64,000 nucleotides of DNA from Candidatus Saccharimonadota bacterium. Its GTDB lineage: Bacteria > Patescibacteriota > Saccharimonadia > Saccharimonadales > Saccharimonadaceae. The notes below the pieces were generated by a model. It saw nothing but the letters and a program-made list of their open reading frames with translations, was not told the origin of the DNA and did not search any database. Below are positions 1-7,900 of this stretch, piece after piece (the stretch's first letter is position 1; every line of letters starts with the position of its first letter). The position numbers and the translations under genes are program-made. Where the stretch lies: positions 1 to 64,000 of the forward strand of contig JAFRAS010000005.1 in NCBI GenBank assembly GCA_017405265.1, given 5' to 3'.

Positions 1-345
1 AGACGCTACTGTGCCAGCTTTCGTGGAGGTTTCGGCAGTGTTGCAGACGAAGTTGCTGAAGGTGTAGTCTGCGGATTTGTATTTGATCGCGTATTCTTGT
101 TTTTGTTCATAGGCGACGTTGCTACCCGTGAAGTTGCCGTTACTGCTAATCACGACATAAACCGCGTAGTTAGTGTTCGCTTCGGCGGCTTTGTATGTTC
201 GGCTCGTGCTATCTTTTCCGAGAGTGACGCTGGTGTTGATGTAGGAGTTGCCAGAGTCGTATGAATTGAGGAGACATATAAATTTCACATTACCAGAAGC
301 GCCATTTTCGATGAATTGTAGGTTATTACAATAACCGTGAAATGC
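1..345 (-). CDS. Fragment of a secreted-type protein, runs off the window
   Basis: The minus-strand frame is open from the window edge to about position 519, inside tRNA-Arg, and contains no ATG. The nearest usable start is a GTG at 286-288, without a visible Shine-Dalgarno. The translated part is rich in Asn, Ser, Thr, Tyr and Val with few scattered Cys, the composition of an extracytoplasmic beta-rich protein; I do not recognise a family. It lies just downstream of the tRNA-Arg terminator. It may be the 5' part of a gene starting at GTG, or a remnant whose start was lost next to the tRNA. The C-terminal part lies outside the window. Confidence 0.4.
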
Positions 346-353
346 CCCCCGAC

Positions 354-384
354 AAAAAAATCGCGACGCTTTACGTCGCTTTTT
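354..384 (-). terminator. Bidirectional hairpin terminator after tRNA-Arg
   Basis: A six-base stem (GCGACG 363-368 with CGTCGC 374-379) is flanked by a run of seven A on the left and five T on the right, so it can terminate on both strands. On the minus strand it follows tRNA-Arg. A second hairpin, GCTCGC/GCGAGC at about 400-418, lies between it and the tRNA. Confidence 0.6.
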
Positions 385-452
385 GCAGTAAGTTTGCTTC
401 GCTCGCTTGGCTTGCGAGCTTTCCCTTCCATTTATCCCCGCAGGAGACTTAA

Positions 453-529
453 TGGTAGCGCCAGCAGGACTTGAACCTGCAACCTTGAGCTTAGAAGTCT
501 CCTGCTCTATCCAGTTGAGCTATGGCGCC
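453..529 (-). tRNA. tRNA-Arg(UCU)
   Basis: A 77-nt cloverleaf with encoded CCA. The acceptor arms GGCGCCA/TGGCGCT pair with one G-U; the D stem is GCTC/GAGC and the T stem GCAGG/CCTGC. The anticodon loop CTTCTAA gives UCU. The anticodon stem is weak: GGAGA against GCTCA pairs only at its three central positions. The gene follows rpsG on the same strand, where many bacteria have fusA. A TATAAT at 605-610 (minus), just after the rpsG stop, could be its promoter. Confidence 0.9.
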
Positions 530-549
530 AAAACAAGCTTAAACAAAAT

Positions 550-599
550 GAGGCGACCTAGAGTCATTTTTTTCGCCCAAAATCCCCACAGGTCGCCTC
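550..599 (-). terminator. Long-loop inverted repeat between rpsG and tRNA-Arg
   Basis: GAGGCGACCT (550-559) and AGGTCGCCTC (590-599) are perfectly complementary and enclose a 30-base loop. The element may attenuate or terminate the rpsL-rpsG transcript, or form the 5' leader of the tRNA-Arg precursor. There is no U-run immediately after the stem, so the terminator role is uncertain. Confidence 0.4.
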
Positions 600-611
600 A
601 CTTCCATTATA

Positions 612-1091
612 CTACGAACGCGCAAAATGTGCAAATGCACGGTTCGCTTCGGCCATTCTGTGGCAATCTTCCTTCTTTTTGAAGGCGGCGCCAGTTTCGT
701 GGCAGGCGTCGATAATCTCCGCCTCGAGGCGTTTCGCGTAAGGCATGCCCGAGCGAGCCCGCGCCGCCTGGACGAGCCAGGTGAACGCAAAGTGCGCTTG
801 GCGGTGACCGTCAATCGGGAACGGAATCTGGTAGTTCGCACCACCGACACGTTGCGAGCGAACTTCGAAGTTCGGCGAAACGTTCGAGATGGCCTGTTCG
901 AGCACCTCGACCGGGTTTTCCGACTTCATTTTCTTCGCTGCACCTTCAATTGCTTCATAAACCGCAGCTTCGGCGACGGTTTTCTTCCCGTCGAGCATGG
1001 ATTTGTTGATGAGTTTTTGCACCGCGACGGATTGGTAGCGGCGGTCCGGGAGGACTTTTCTCTCTAATGATTTAGTTTTCTTGCGTGGCAT
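612..1091 (-). CDS. rpsG: 30S ribosomal protein S7
   Basis: Small-subunit protein that nucleates assembly of the 30S head and contacts 16S rRNA near the E site. The 159-residue product has the family length. It opens with the S7 N-terminus (MPRKKT, then VLPDRRY) and carries the hallmark segment around residues 74-100 (NVSPNFEVRSQRVGGANYQI) and the basic helices that follow. AAGGAG lies 7 bases before the ATG. The gene starts two bases after the rpsL stop, so the two form one transcript. The usual next gene, fusA, is missing; an inverted repeat and tRNA-Arg follow. Confidence 0.97.
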   Translation of the reverse strand: MPRKKTKSLERKVLPDRRYQSVAVQKLINKSMLDGKKTVAEAAVYEAIEGAAKKMKSENPVEVLEQAISNVSPNFEVRSQRVGGANYQIPFPIDGHRQAHFAFTWLVQAARARSGMPYAKRLEAEIIDACHETGAAFKKKEDCHRMAEANRAFAHFARS

Positions 1092-1093
1092 AA

Positions 1094-1504
1094 TTAAGAC
1101 TCCTTCTTTGCGCCGTAGCGAGAACGACCTTGTTTACGACCCTGGACACCCTGAAGATCGAGCGTTCCACGAACAATGTGATAGCGCACACCCGGGAGGT
1201 CCGGTACACGTCCACCCCTGACGAGCACGACGGCGTGCTCCTGGAGGTTGTGGCCTTCGCCACCGATATACGCCCAAACTTCCTGCCCGTTAGTAAGGCG
1301 CACGCGCGCCACTTTCCGGAGAGCGGAGTTCGGTTTTTTCGGGGTTTTGGTCGTTACTTTGATGCAGACACCGCGCTTCAATGGTGCCGGGGTGTTGTAG
1401 CGACGAGTTTTAAGAGTGTTGACAATTGAGCCGAGAGCCGGAGCCTTCGACTTGTGTGCCGCCTTCTTGCGAGGGTGGCGAATAAGTTGATTGATAGTTG
1501 GCAC
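1094..1504 (-). CDS. rpsL: 30S ribosomal protein S12, Pro at the streptomycin lysine
   Basis: Decoding-centre protein of the 30S subunit. I place the start at GTG 1504, giving the canonical MPTINQL N-terminus (136 aa), with AGGA 9 bases upstream. A TTG six bases earlier would add two residues. It has the long loop of Firmicutes- and cyanobacteria-type S12 between PAL and KRGVC. The first streptomycin loop ([11 protein letters not shown], residues 54-64) is intact. In the second loop, GGRVKDLPG of most bacteria reads GGRVPDLPG, so the residue equivalent to E. coli Lys88 is Pro101. The adjacent Asp, the site of methylthiolation in E. coli, is kept. Confidence 0.96.
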   Translation of the reverse strand: MPTINQLIRHPRKKAAHKSKAPALGSIVNTLKTRRYNTPAPLKRGVCIKVTTKTPKKPNSALRKVARVRLTNGQEVWAYIGGEGHNLQEHAVVLVRGGRVPDLPGVRYHIVRGTLDLQGVQGRKQGRSRYGAKKES

Positions 1505-1535
1505 TGTCAATAATCCTGATTAAACTTAATATTTT

Positions 1536-1588
1536 CCGTGCGCTAAAATACAGCAATCACGCACGGCTGAAACTCATCTATTATTATA
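1536..1588 (-). promoter_or_regulatory. rpsL-rpsG promoter and hairpin leader
   Basis: TATAAT on the minus strand (1588-1583) follows the trigger-factor stop codon. The leader of about 70 bases holds a stem CCGTGCG (1536-1542)/CGCACGG (1560-1566). Unlike most promoters here, this transcript has a real 5' UTR. The hairpin may be a regulatory element of the str operon, but I cannot match it to a known leader. Confidence 0.55.
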
Positions 1589-1591
1589 CAC

Positions 1592-2866
1592 CTATTTCGC
1601 TTGCGCGTCAACCAAGAAATCGAGAGTTTTCTCAATCGTCAGCCGATTTTTCACATCCATCCTGACTTCGGGCGCCGAAAGGCTCTTCAATGCGTCCGGT
1701 GCTTTTTTATAAACTTCTTTAAGTTCGGCAATTTTCGCATCAACGTCTTTGTCCTCGACGCTGATTTTTTGTTCCCGCGCGAGCATCTGGAGCACCAGCG
1801 AAGCCTTCACCCGTTTCTCGGCGAGCACCTTCGCCTCTTTTTCCCATTCTTCTTTCGTCGTCCCGACCCGTTCGAGATATTGCTCAAGCGAAAGCCCGGA
1901 GCTCTGGACGTTGCGCGAGAGGTCGCCCCGAATCTGTTTCATCTGGTCCTCAATCAAAATCTCCGGCGCCGCCACTTTCGACTTCTTTACGAGCGCCTCA
2001 ACGAGGTCGTCCTTGAACTTCGCCGTCGCGCGGCCCTCGTTCTGCTCCGAAAGATTTTTCCGAATATCTTTTTCGAGCTCTTCCATTGTCTTGAACGGTC
2101 CGCATTTTTTCGCGAACTCGCCGTCGAGCTTCGGCAAAATCACTTCATTCACTTGTTTCACGAGCGTTTCGAAAGTTGCCTTTTTCCCGGCCAACTTCTT
2201 CGCGCCATAATCTTTCGGAAAAGTCAAGTTGATGTCGAACTTATCGCCCGATTCGTGCCCCACAATCGCATCCTCGAACCCCGGAATGAAAGAATTCGAC
2301 CCGAGCGTGAGTTTATAATCTTTCGCCGAGCCGCCCTCGAACACTTCCTCTCCCATCTTCCCGACGAAATCAATCACCACCTCGTCGCCTTTTTCGGCCT
2401 TTTTCTTCGCAACTTTTTTCTCCGCATAAGCCGAGCGAATTCGCTCAATCGTCTCATCGACGTCCTTTTTCGAAACGCTCGTGTCTTCTTTTTTCACGCC
2501 GAGTTTCTTAAAATCGCCCAGTTTAATCTCCGGCACCACCTCCGCGGTCGCGACATATTCCGCCGACTCATCTGGGACGTATTTCGTCACGCTAATATTC
2601 GGCACCACGAGCGCCTTCTGCCCCTCGAACGCCTTCGGCGCGGTCGTCCGGACGGCGATATCGATAGTGTGGCTCGCGATGTCGTTCGGATTCAACATTT
2701 TCTCCGCCTTCGCCCGCGGAGCCTTCCCCTGGCGGAAGCCCTCGACTTTGACGTCTTTAATCAATCTTTCGATGGCCTTATCGCGCGCCACGGCGAGATC
2801 ATGGGCGTCGAGAGTAACAGTAATTTCAACTTTGGTATCATTAAGGTGTTTAACAGTAGTCTTCAT
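1592..2866 (-). CDS. tig: Trigger factor (ribosome-associated chaperone, PPIase)
   Basis: Binds the nascent-chain exit and protects new proteins; the middle domain is an FKBP-type prolyl isomerase. The ribosome-binding signature GFRQGKAP is at residues 43-50. The FKBP domain spans about 160-245 (GDEVVIDFVG ... IPGFEDAIVGHESGD) and the helical chaperone domain follows to 424. The frame is open 36 bases further upstream, but a TAAAAT box (2879-2874) sits inside that stretch and the MKTTVKHL start fits the family, so I use 2866. The mRNA should be leaderless. No clpP/clpX follows. Confidence 0.95.
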   Translation of the reverse strand: MKTTVKHLNDTKVEITVTLDAHDLAVARDKAIERLIKDVKVEGFRQGKAPRAKAEKMLNPNDIASHTIDIAVRTTAPKAFEGQKALVVPNISVTKYVPDESAEYVATAEVVPEIKLGDFKKLGVKKEDTSVSKKDVDETIERIRSAYAEKKVAKKKAEKGDEVVIDFVGKMGEEVFEGGSAKDYKLTLGSNSFIPGFEDAIVGHESGDKFDINLTFPKDYGAKKLAGKKATFETLVKQVNEVILPKLDGEFAKKCGPFKTMEELEKDIRKNLSEQNEGRATAKFKDDLVEALVKKSKVAAPEILIEDQMKQIRGDLSRNVQSSGLSLEQYLERVGTTKEEWEKEAKVLAEKRVKASLVLQMLAREQKISVEDKDVDAKIAELKEVYKKAPDALKSLSAPEVRMDVKNRLTIEKTLDFLVDAQAK

Positions 2867-2873
2867 ATCTGTA

Positions 2874-2879
2874 ATTTTA
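2874..2879 (-). promoter_or_regulatory. tig -10 box, leaderless
   Basis: Extended TGG-TAAAAT on the minus strand ends 7 bases before the ATG, placing +1 at or next to the start codon. No Shine-Dalgarno is present. Confidence 0.65.
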
Positions 2880-2954
2880 CCACAGCTCTCGCCCAAAATC
2901 AACGCTGTCTAAAAAATAAGATAAAATACTTGCAAAATAAAATTCTTGTGCTAA

Positions 2955-2960
2955 TATGAT
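2955..2960 (+). promoter_or_regulatory. -10 box of the pseudo-DHH gene
   Basis: TATGAT, with TTGTG upstream, lies 21 bases before the ATG. A better hexamer, TATAAT at 2975-2980, ends only one base before the ATG and is too close to serve it. The leader would be about 15 bases with only a weak AGG. Confidence 0.4.
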
Positions 2961-2981
2961 ACTAGATAGGTTTATATAATT

Positions 2982-4937
2982 ATGGACGACGAAAAACAAA
3001 AACAGGATAATACTCCCGACGCCTCCACTGACAACGGCGGAAAAATTTTGAGTGGAAAGCCCGCCCTGACCCGCGTCGCCTCGCGCATCCGCGACGTCGA
3101 GAATATTTTGGTCGCCATCTCGAGTAACCCTTCAGTGGACGAACTCGCTGCCGCGATTGGTTTTTCGCTTGTGCTTGACGAAATCGGGAAACATGCCACC
3201 GTAATTTACTCCGGTGCCACTCCGAACGCCCTGAAATTCCTGGAGCCCGAAAAAACCTTCGAAGAAAACACGAACTCCCTCCAAGATTTCATCATCATGC
3301 TCGACAAGGAAAAGGCCGACCATCTTCGCTACAAAATCGACGGCGACTTTGTCAAGATTTTCATCACCCCCTACCGTGTCCAGCTCTCCGAAGACGACCT
3401 CGAATTTTCGCACGGCGATTTCAACGTTGACCTGATTGTCGCCCTGAATGTCTCCTCCGCGACCGACCTCGACAACGCCCTCCGCGAGCACGGCCGCATC
3501 GTCCACGACGCCAGCACCATTAATATTAATAATGGTATCCCGGGCAAACTCGGCGAAATCGAGTGGTCCGACCCGACCGCCTCCTCGGTCTCCGAGCTCG
3601 TTTCCGACCTCTCTCTCGAACTTCTCGGCGAGGACAAAAAACTCGACACCCCTGCCGCGACCGCGTTCTACGCCGGTTTCGTTGCCGCGACCGAACACTT
3701 CTCGAATGCCAAAACCACCGCCGAAGCCCTCATGAAAGCCTCCGCCCTCGTCGGTCTCGGTGTGAACCCCCAAGAAGTCGCCGACAACGTCGCAATCGAG
3801 GGAAGCGTCGAAGAGGACGATAAAAAACCCGAAGACGGCACCTTCTTCGACCGCGAAAAAGACAACAAAAAAGACGAGAAAAAAGAGCGCGAAATCGACT
3901 TTAAGGAAGTCAAAGAACCCGAACCCACCCCTGAAAAATCCGATGAGAGCGCGCCCTCTGCCTCCGAAGAAAAACCCACCGAGCCTGTGGAAAACTCTGT
4001 GGAAAACTCTGCGCCAGAAGCCCCGAAAAATGAGATTGTCCACGGCGACACCCTGACTGAAAACATAGAAAATCCAGAAAATCCCGGCGTCCCCGAAGTT
4101 CCGCTTTCCTCTGGTGGTGGCCTGACTCTCGACCCGAACAATGCCGTTCCCCCGACCAATAATTACGGTGAAATGCTGAAGTCCGCTCTCGACGAAGCCC
4201 TCGGCAACGCCCCGAAACCCGAGTCTGAGAACACGAATCCCGTCGTCGAGGAAATGGTGAACCGCCTCCAAAGCGAGCCCGCTTCAATCGCTCCGGCTAT
4301 GCCGACCGAAGCCCCGGACAACACCGGCGTCCCAGATATGAATTTCAACCAACCTGCCCTCGAAGCTCCGGCCGAGATGCAACCGACTTTGACCGACGCC
4401 CCCGCGCCGCAACCCGCGAAAAACTCTGTCCCGCAGCCTGTAGAAAACCCCGCTCCGGCTCCCGCCCCCGCCCAAGGCATTCCGACCCCGAATAACCCCC
4501 TTTCCACCCCTGTTACGCCCTCTCAAACCCCGGAGACCCCGAGCGCGCTCCAATCCGCTCCGCTCCCCATGCCCGACAGCGAGATTTTGCCTCCTCCCCC
4601 AGCCCCGCCCGTCGATTTTAATAATGTCCCGCCCTCGACCGGCCCGACTCTGCCCCCCGTGGCTATGCCCGCCGCTCCCGAACCCGCCCCGGTGGAGCCC
4701 CAACCCGTCGAAAATCCCCTCGCGGCTCCCCTGAACCAACCCGTGACCCAGATGCCAAATCCCGTAGCCGGAAACCCCGGTTACGCCGTCGGCAACGACC
4801 CGGCCGTCATGAACGCTGTCTTAAACGCCGACCTCGCCTCCCAGCCCGCCCCGATGGCTCCGACTCCCGCGCCAATGAACTCCGCCCCAATGACGCCGAA
4901 CACCGACCCCGGCACCTTCCACATCCCAGGGGCTTGA
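2982..4937 (+). CDS. DHH-fold pseudo-phosphoesterase with long proline-rich tail
   Basis: Residues about 35-270 follow the layout of DHH/NrnA phosphoesterases (Rossmann-like start, NPxxDEL helix, later strands), but the metal-binding motifs are gone. HxNPDGD reads SSNPSVD, the strand that should end in Asp reads LIVALN, and the DHH triad is replaced by HDA. Residues about 275-380 are acidic and charged. Residues 380-651 are a disordered Pro/Ala/Asn tail with poly-Pro runs near 540-555. No signal peptide or membrane segment is visible. The fold call is an inference from the N-terminal pattern; the function is unknown, possibly nucleotide binding or scaffolding. Confidence 0.6.
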   Translation: MDDEKQKQDNTPDASTDNGGKILSGKPALTRVASRIRDVENILVAISSNPSVDELAAAIGFSLVLDEIGKHATVIYSGATPNALKFLEPEKTFEENTNSLQDFIIMLDKEKADHLRYKIDGDFVKIFITPYRVQLSEDDLEFSHGDFNVDLIVALNVSSATDLDNALREHGRIVHDASTININNGIPGKLGEIEWSDPTASSVSELVSDLSLELLGEDKKLDTPAATAFYAGFVAATEHFSNAKTTAEALMKASALVGLGVNPQEVADNVAIEGSVEEDDKKPEDGTFFDREKDNKKDEKKEREIDFKEVKEPEPTPEKSDESAPSASEEKPTEPVENSVENSAPEAPKNEIVHGDTLTENIENPENPGVPEVPLSSGGGLTLDPNNAVPPTNNYGEMLKSALDEALGNAPKPESENTNPVVEEMVNRLQSEPASIAPAMPTEAPDNTGVPDMNFNQPALEAPAEMQPTLTDAPAPQPAKNSVPQPVENPAPAPAPAQGIPTPNNPLSTPVTPSQTPETPSALQSAPLPMPDSEILPPPPAPPVDFNNVPPSTGPTLPPVAMPAAPEPAPVEPQPVENPLAAPLNQPVTQMPNPVAGNPGYAVGNDPAVMNAVLNADLASQPAPMAPTPAPMNSAPMTPNTDPGTFHIPGA

Positions 4938-4956
4938 TTTTCCCCTGAATCTTTGT

Positions 4957-4962
4957 TATAAT
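4957..4962 (+). promoter_or_regulatory. rpsJ-rpsP-khpA promoter
   Basis: TTGT-TATAAT with a following leader of about 80 bases, which ends in AAAGGA before the rpsJ ATG. Confidence 0.6.
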
Positions 4963-5050
4963 AAGAGAGCTTAATGGAAAAATTAACCCGTCGAAATTCA
5001 TAGACGGTTGCGTCTTGCACCATCTGAAGTTGCCCCGGGAGAAAGGAATT

Positions 5051-5386
5051 ATGCCTGAAAGCAAAAAAACTCCAGCGAAAACCGGAATGACGATTCGGAT
5101 TCGCCTCAAGGCCTACGATCACCGTTTGATTGATCAAAGCGCCAAACAAATCGTCGACACCGCCATCCGCACGGGCGCTTCCGTGTCCGGGCCTGTGCCT
5201 CTGCCGACCAAACGCAGCACCTTCACCGTTGTGAAGTCGCCGCACGTCTATAAAACCGGTGGGGAAGCGTTCGAAATGAAAGTCCATAAGCGTCTTATCG
5301 ACATCATCGACGCCACGCCAAAAACCGTTGAATCGCTCCAAAACCTCGCCCTCCCGGCCGGTGTGGACGCCGAGATTCGGATGTAG
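5051..5386 (+). CDS. rpsJ: 30S ribosomal protein S10
   Basis: Small-subunit head protein, also the NusE partner of NusB in transcription antitermination. The S10 core starts at [16 protein letters not shown] and ends with [11 protein letters not shown]; the product is 111 aa including about 12 extra N-terminal residues. AAAGGA 5 bases before ATG 5051 fixes the start against an in-frame ATG 36 bases upstream. In most bacteria rpsJ heads the S10 operon (rplC, rplD and so on); here it leads rpsP and a KH protein. Confidence 0.96.
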   Translation: MPESKKTPAKTGMTIRIRLKAYDHRLIDQSAKQIVDTAIRTGASVSGPVPLPTKRSTFTVVKSPHVYKTGGEAFEMKVHKRLIDIIDATPKTVESLQNLALPAGVDAEIRM

Positions 5387-5396
5387 AAAGGAAAAT

Positions 5397-5720
5397 ATGC
5401 TTGTAATCCGTATACAAAGAATTGGCCGCACTCACCTCCCCGTTTATCGCCTGGTCGTCCAGGATTCTCGCCGCCACCCGCTCTCGGGTCGCGTCGTCGC
5501 CGAGGTCGGCTCCTATGACCCGAAGACGAAGAAAACCGTCTTGGACAAAGAAGCGATTGAAAAATACCTGAAAAACGGTGCTCAGCCGAGCACGCGCGTC
5601 GCGAAAATCCTCTCCGATAACAAGATTAAATTACCGGACTGGGTGAAAGCCGCGCCGAAGAAAACCGCTAAAGTTAAACATCCTGAGAAACGTCGCAAAA
5701 GTGCTATAATAGAAGCATAA
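5397..5720 (+). CDS. rpsP: 30S ribosomal protein S16
   Basis: Assembly protein of the 30S body. The 107-residue sequence begins [20 protein letters not shown] and includes GSYDPKTKK and the [14 protein letters not shown] segment of the family, followed by a Lys-rich tail. The AAAGGA directly after the rpsJ stop sets the start at 5397, not at an upstream in-frame ATG inside rpsJ. It is cotranscribed with rpsJ and the KH gene. Confidence 0.96.
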   Translation: MLVIRIQRIGRTHLPVYRLVVQDSRRHPLSGRVVAEVGSYDPKTKKTVLDKEAIEKYLKNGAQPSTRVAKILSDNKIKLPDWVKAAPKKTAKVKHPEKRRKSAIIEA

Positions 5721-5740
5721 ACTTTAACCGGAGAATCTGT

Positions 5741-6148
5741 ATGGCAACAATTGACCAACAATTCATAGAATATATCGTAAAAACCCTGGTCGGCAATCCT
5801 GACAAAGTTTCCGTCGAACGCCAAATCGACGAAAAAGGCGTCCTCTTGTCGCTCTCCGTTGCTCCCGAAGATGTCGGTCGCATTATTGGTCGTCGCGGTG
5901 CCACCGCGCAATCCTTGCGCACCCTTCTCCGTGCTCTCGGCACGAAAAACGATGCTCGCTACAACTTGAAAATCGTGAACACCGACAATTACACCCCTGG
6001 CGAAAAGCCGGCAGAAACCTCTGAAGAGCCTGTGGAAAAACCTGTGGAAAACTCTGAAGAAACAGAGGAAGAATCCGAAGAAGAGCGCAGCGACTTGGCC
6101 GAAAAAACTCGCCAAGACCTCGCCGAATACGACGATCTCGATATTTAA
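5741..6148 (+). CDS. khpA: KhpA-like KH-domain RNA-binding protein
   Basis: Small KH protein of the KhpA/YlqC type, which follows rpsP in many Firmicutes. The KH core includes VGRIIGRRGATAQSLRTLLRA (GxxG loop IGRRG near residue 50). The typical protein is about 80 aa. This one has a roughly 50-residue acidic, Glu-rich extension after residue 85 that is probably disordered. CGGAGA precedes the ATG. KhpA usually pairs with KhpB to bind sRNAs and mRNAs; no khpB is in the window. Confidence 0.88.
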   Translation: MATIDQQFIEYIVKTLVGNPDKVSVERQIDEKGVLLSLSVAPEDVGRIIGRRGATAQSLRTLLRALGTKNDARYNLKIVNTDNYTPGEKPAETSEEPVEKPVENSEETEEESEEERSDLAEKTRQDLAEYDDLDI

Positions 6149-6165
6149 TCGCGCTTCGCAAAAAA

Positions 6166-6197
6166 GAAAATCCCCCGAATGTGGGGATTTTCTTTAT
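6166..6197 (+). terminator. Terminator after rpsJ-rpsP-khpA
   Basis: Stem GAAAATCCCC (6166-6175)/GGGGATTTTC (6183-6192) with a short loop and a T-rich stretch after it. Confidence 0.8.
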
Positions 6198-6216
6198 GTT
6201 TTTAAAAATCTTGTGC

Positions 6217-6222
6217 TATAAT
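6217..6222 (+). promoter_or_regulatory. FAD-oxidase -10 box
   Basis: Extended TGC-TATAAT. The ATG at 6221 lies inside the hexamer and cannot be the start, so 6233 (or 6236) is used. The leader is at most about 4 bases. Confidence 0.7.
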
Positions 6223-6232
6223 GGTTATAGTT

Positions 6233-7882
6233 ATGATGGGTGGCAAGAAATTAGCACTGTATTTGAATAAATATCTCGTGGGCAATGTTTACGACCGCGA
6301 GGAAATTCTCGAAAAATATTCGACCGACCAGTCAATTTTGAAATTGAAACCGGAACTTGTCGCGGTGCCGGCGAATTCGCGCGACTTGACGCGACTCCTG
6401 CTTTTCATTAACACTCTCGCCGAAAAAGGTTTTCGCATCCCCGTTGCCGTCCGCGGTGCCGGCACCAGCAAAAACGGCGACGACCTGACCGACGGCCTCC
6501 TCATTTTGACCGAAAAACTGAACAAAGTTCGCGCAATTAACATCCGCGACCGCCTCGTCCACGTCGAAGCCGGCGTGACCTTGGGCGAATTGAACGCCGC
6601 GCTCTCTCTCGTCGGTCTGACTCTGCCCGTGAAAGCGAACGACTCCGCCACCATCGGTGGCCTCATCGCCTCCGGCGTGAAAGACGATTACGCCGCCCAC
6701 TTCGGCGGTATCGAAAATTACATCGACCGCCTCGAATTTGCCGCCGCGAACGGCCAACTCATCCAAACTTCCTTTGTCTCTCGCCGCGCCTTAAAAGACA
6801 TCACCTCTGGAAAATCCTTCGAAGCTCGCCTCTATAACGACCTTTCCGCCGTCGTCGCGCCCGAATCGCCGTCCAGAAAGTCGCATAAAAAGGCCCTAAA
6901 ACTCGCCCGTGCCGCTGTCGAAGCCGAAACGAAAAAAGCTGAAGACGCTGGCCTTCCCTCGCTTGCGGGTTACCCTGGCGCTCGCCGTGTCCAAAAATAC
7001 CAGGGTCGCCACTTCGACCTCGCGCCTTTCCTCTTTGCCTCCGAAGGTTCGCTCGGCGTGATTTCCGAAGTGATTTTGCGTTGCGAATTGAAAGACCCCG
7101 ACCCGGCCGAAATGCTTGCGCTCTTCCCCGACCTCGCCCAGTCCGTCGAATTTTACGACAAAATTAAAGACTCTCGCCCCCTCTCCGCCGAAATCTACGA
7201 CACTCGCATTTTCAAGACTATCGACACTAACGACCCGAACCTCGCCCTCACCTCGAAGTCGAAAAAATACCTCGTCCGCGTCCAATATTCCACTCGCTCC
7301 CCGAGAAACGCCGCGAGAAATGTTGCTTCGGCGATGAAAAAAGTCCCCGCCTCCGCCCGCGCGATTAAAAAAGACGAGTTGAACTTCGAAACTTTCATCC
7401 GTGTCGATACTGCTATTTCCGCCTTCAAAAACCAGGCCCCCGGCTACCCCGCCTTCCTCGACGACTTCGGCCTTCCGCTCGAAAAACTTGGTGAATTCGT
7501 GAAAAATCTCTCGGAGACCGAGACCGCGCTCGAAAAAGACCTGATTTTCCTGGGCTCTCTTTCAAATCGCGTCTTCTCCGTCCGCACTACTCTCGACTTC
7601 TCCTCGAGCGAAGGGAAGAAAAACATCTTTCGCCTCCTCTCAGAAATCTCGAACCTCGTGCTCGACGCTGGCGGCGTGCTCTGTGGTGGCTCCGCCGAAG
7701 GCCGCACAAAATCCATCATCACCAACCGCCGCAACACCGTCGAGGACAAGGCTCTCTACGACGCAATTAACCTCGCTTTCGACCCGAACGACATCTTGGC
7801 CCCCGACATCAAACTCGGCGCCACCGCGAACAAGACCATCCGCAAAATTCGCGACACCGCTTTCTTGGATTTCATCAACTAA
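6233..7882 (+). CDS. FAD-linked oxidase, GlcD / D-lactate dehydrogenase type
   Basis: Flavoenzyme of the PCMH/VAO superfamily that oxidises 2-hydroxy acids such as D-lactate or glycolate. The FAD-binding domain shows VAVRGAGTSKNGDDLTDG, VEAGVTLGELNAAL and TIGGLIASG (residues about 75-150). The FAD-oxidase C-terminal cap ends with the family signature FDPNDILAPDIKLG. The C-terminal iron-sulfur domain of the larger GlpC/GlcF-fused forms is absent. Such an oxidase could pass electrons onward in an organism with a minimal respiratory chain; the substrate cannot be told from sequence. It is a single-gene unit with its own promoter. Confidence 0.85.
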   Translation: MMGGKKLALYLNKYLVGNVYDREEILEKYSTDQSILKLKPELVAVPANSRDLTRLLLFINTLAEKGFRIPVAVRGAGTSKNGDDLTDGLLILTEKLNKVRAINIRDRLVHVEAGVTLGELNAALSLVGLTLPVKANDSATIGGLIASGVKDDYAAHFGGIENYIDRLEFAAANGQLIQTSFVSRRALKDITSGKSFEARLYNDLSAVVAPESPSRKSHKKALKLARAAVEAETKKAEDAGLPSLAGYPGARRVQKYQGRHFDLAPFLFASEGSLGVISEVILRCELKDPDPAEMLALFPDLAQSVEFYDKIKDSRPLSAEIYDTRIFKTIDTNDPNLALTSKSKKYLVRVQYSTRSPRNAARNVASAMKKVPASARAIKKDELNFETFIRVDTAISAFKNQAPGYPAFLDDFGLPLEKLGEFVKNLSETETALEKDLIFLGSLSNRVFSVRTTLDFSSSEGKKNIFRLLSEISNLVLDAGGVLCGGSAEGRTKSIITNRRNTVEDKALYDAINLAFDPNDILAPDIKLGATANKTIRKIRDTAFLDFIN

Positions 7883-7888
7883 TCGTGC

Positions 7889-7894
7889 TATAAT
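7889..7894 (+). promoter_or_regulatory. -10 box, leaderless, of the 7901 membrane gene
   Basis: TGC-TATAAT ends exactly 6 bases before the ATG at 7901. There is no Shine-Dalgarno. Confidence 0.75.
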
Positions 7895-7900
7895 TTAACC

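Noticed and set aside
1601-2959. 452-codon plus-strand open frame opposite trigger factor
   Set aside because: It is a shadow created by the codon bias (few TTA/CTA/TCA codons); the minus strand encodes an unmistakable trigger factor.
3132-4271. 379-codon minus-strand frame across the pseudo-DHH gene
   Set aside because: Gly/Val/Phe-rich antisense translation typical of a shadow; the plus frame has the promoter and domain pattern.
6221-6235. ATG at 6221 as start of the FAD oxidase
   Set aside because: It lies inside the TATAAT hexamer, so it would not be transcribed.
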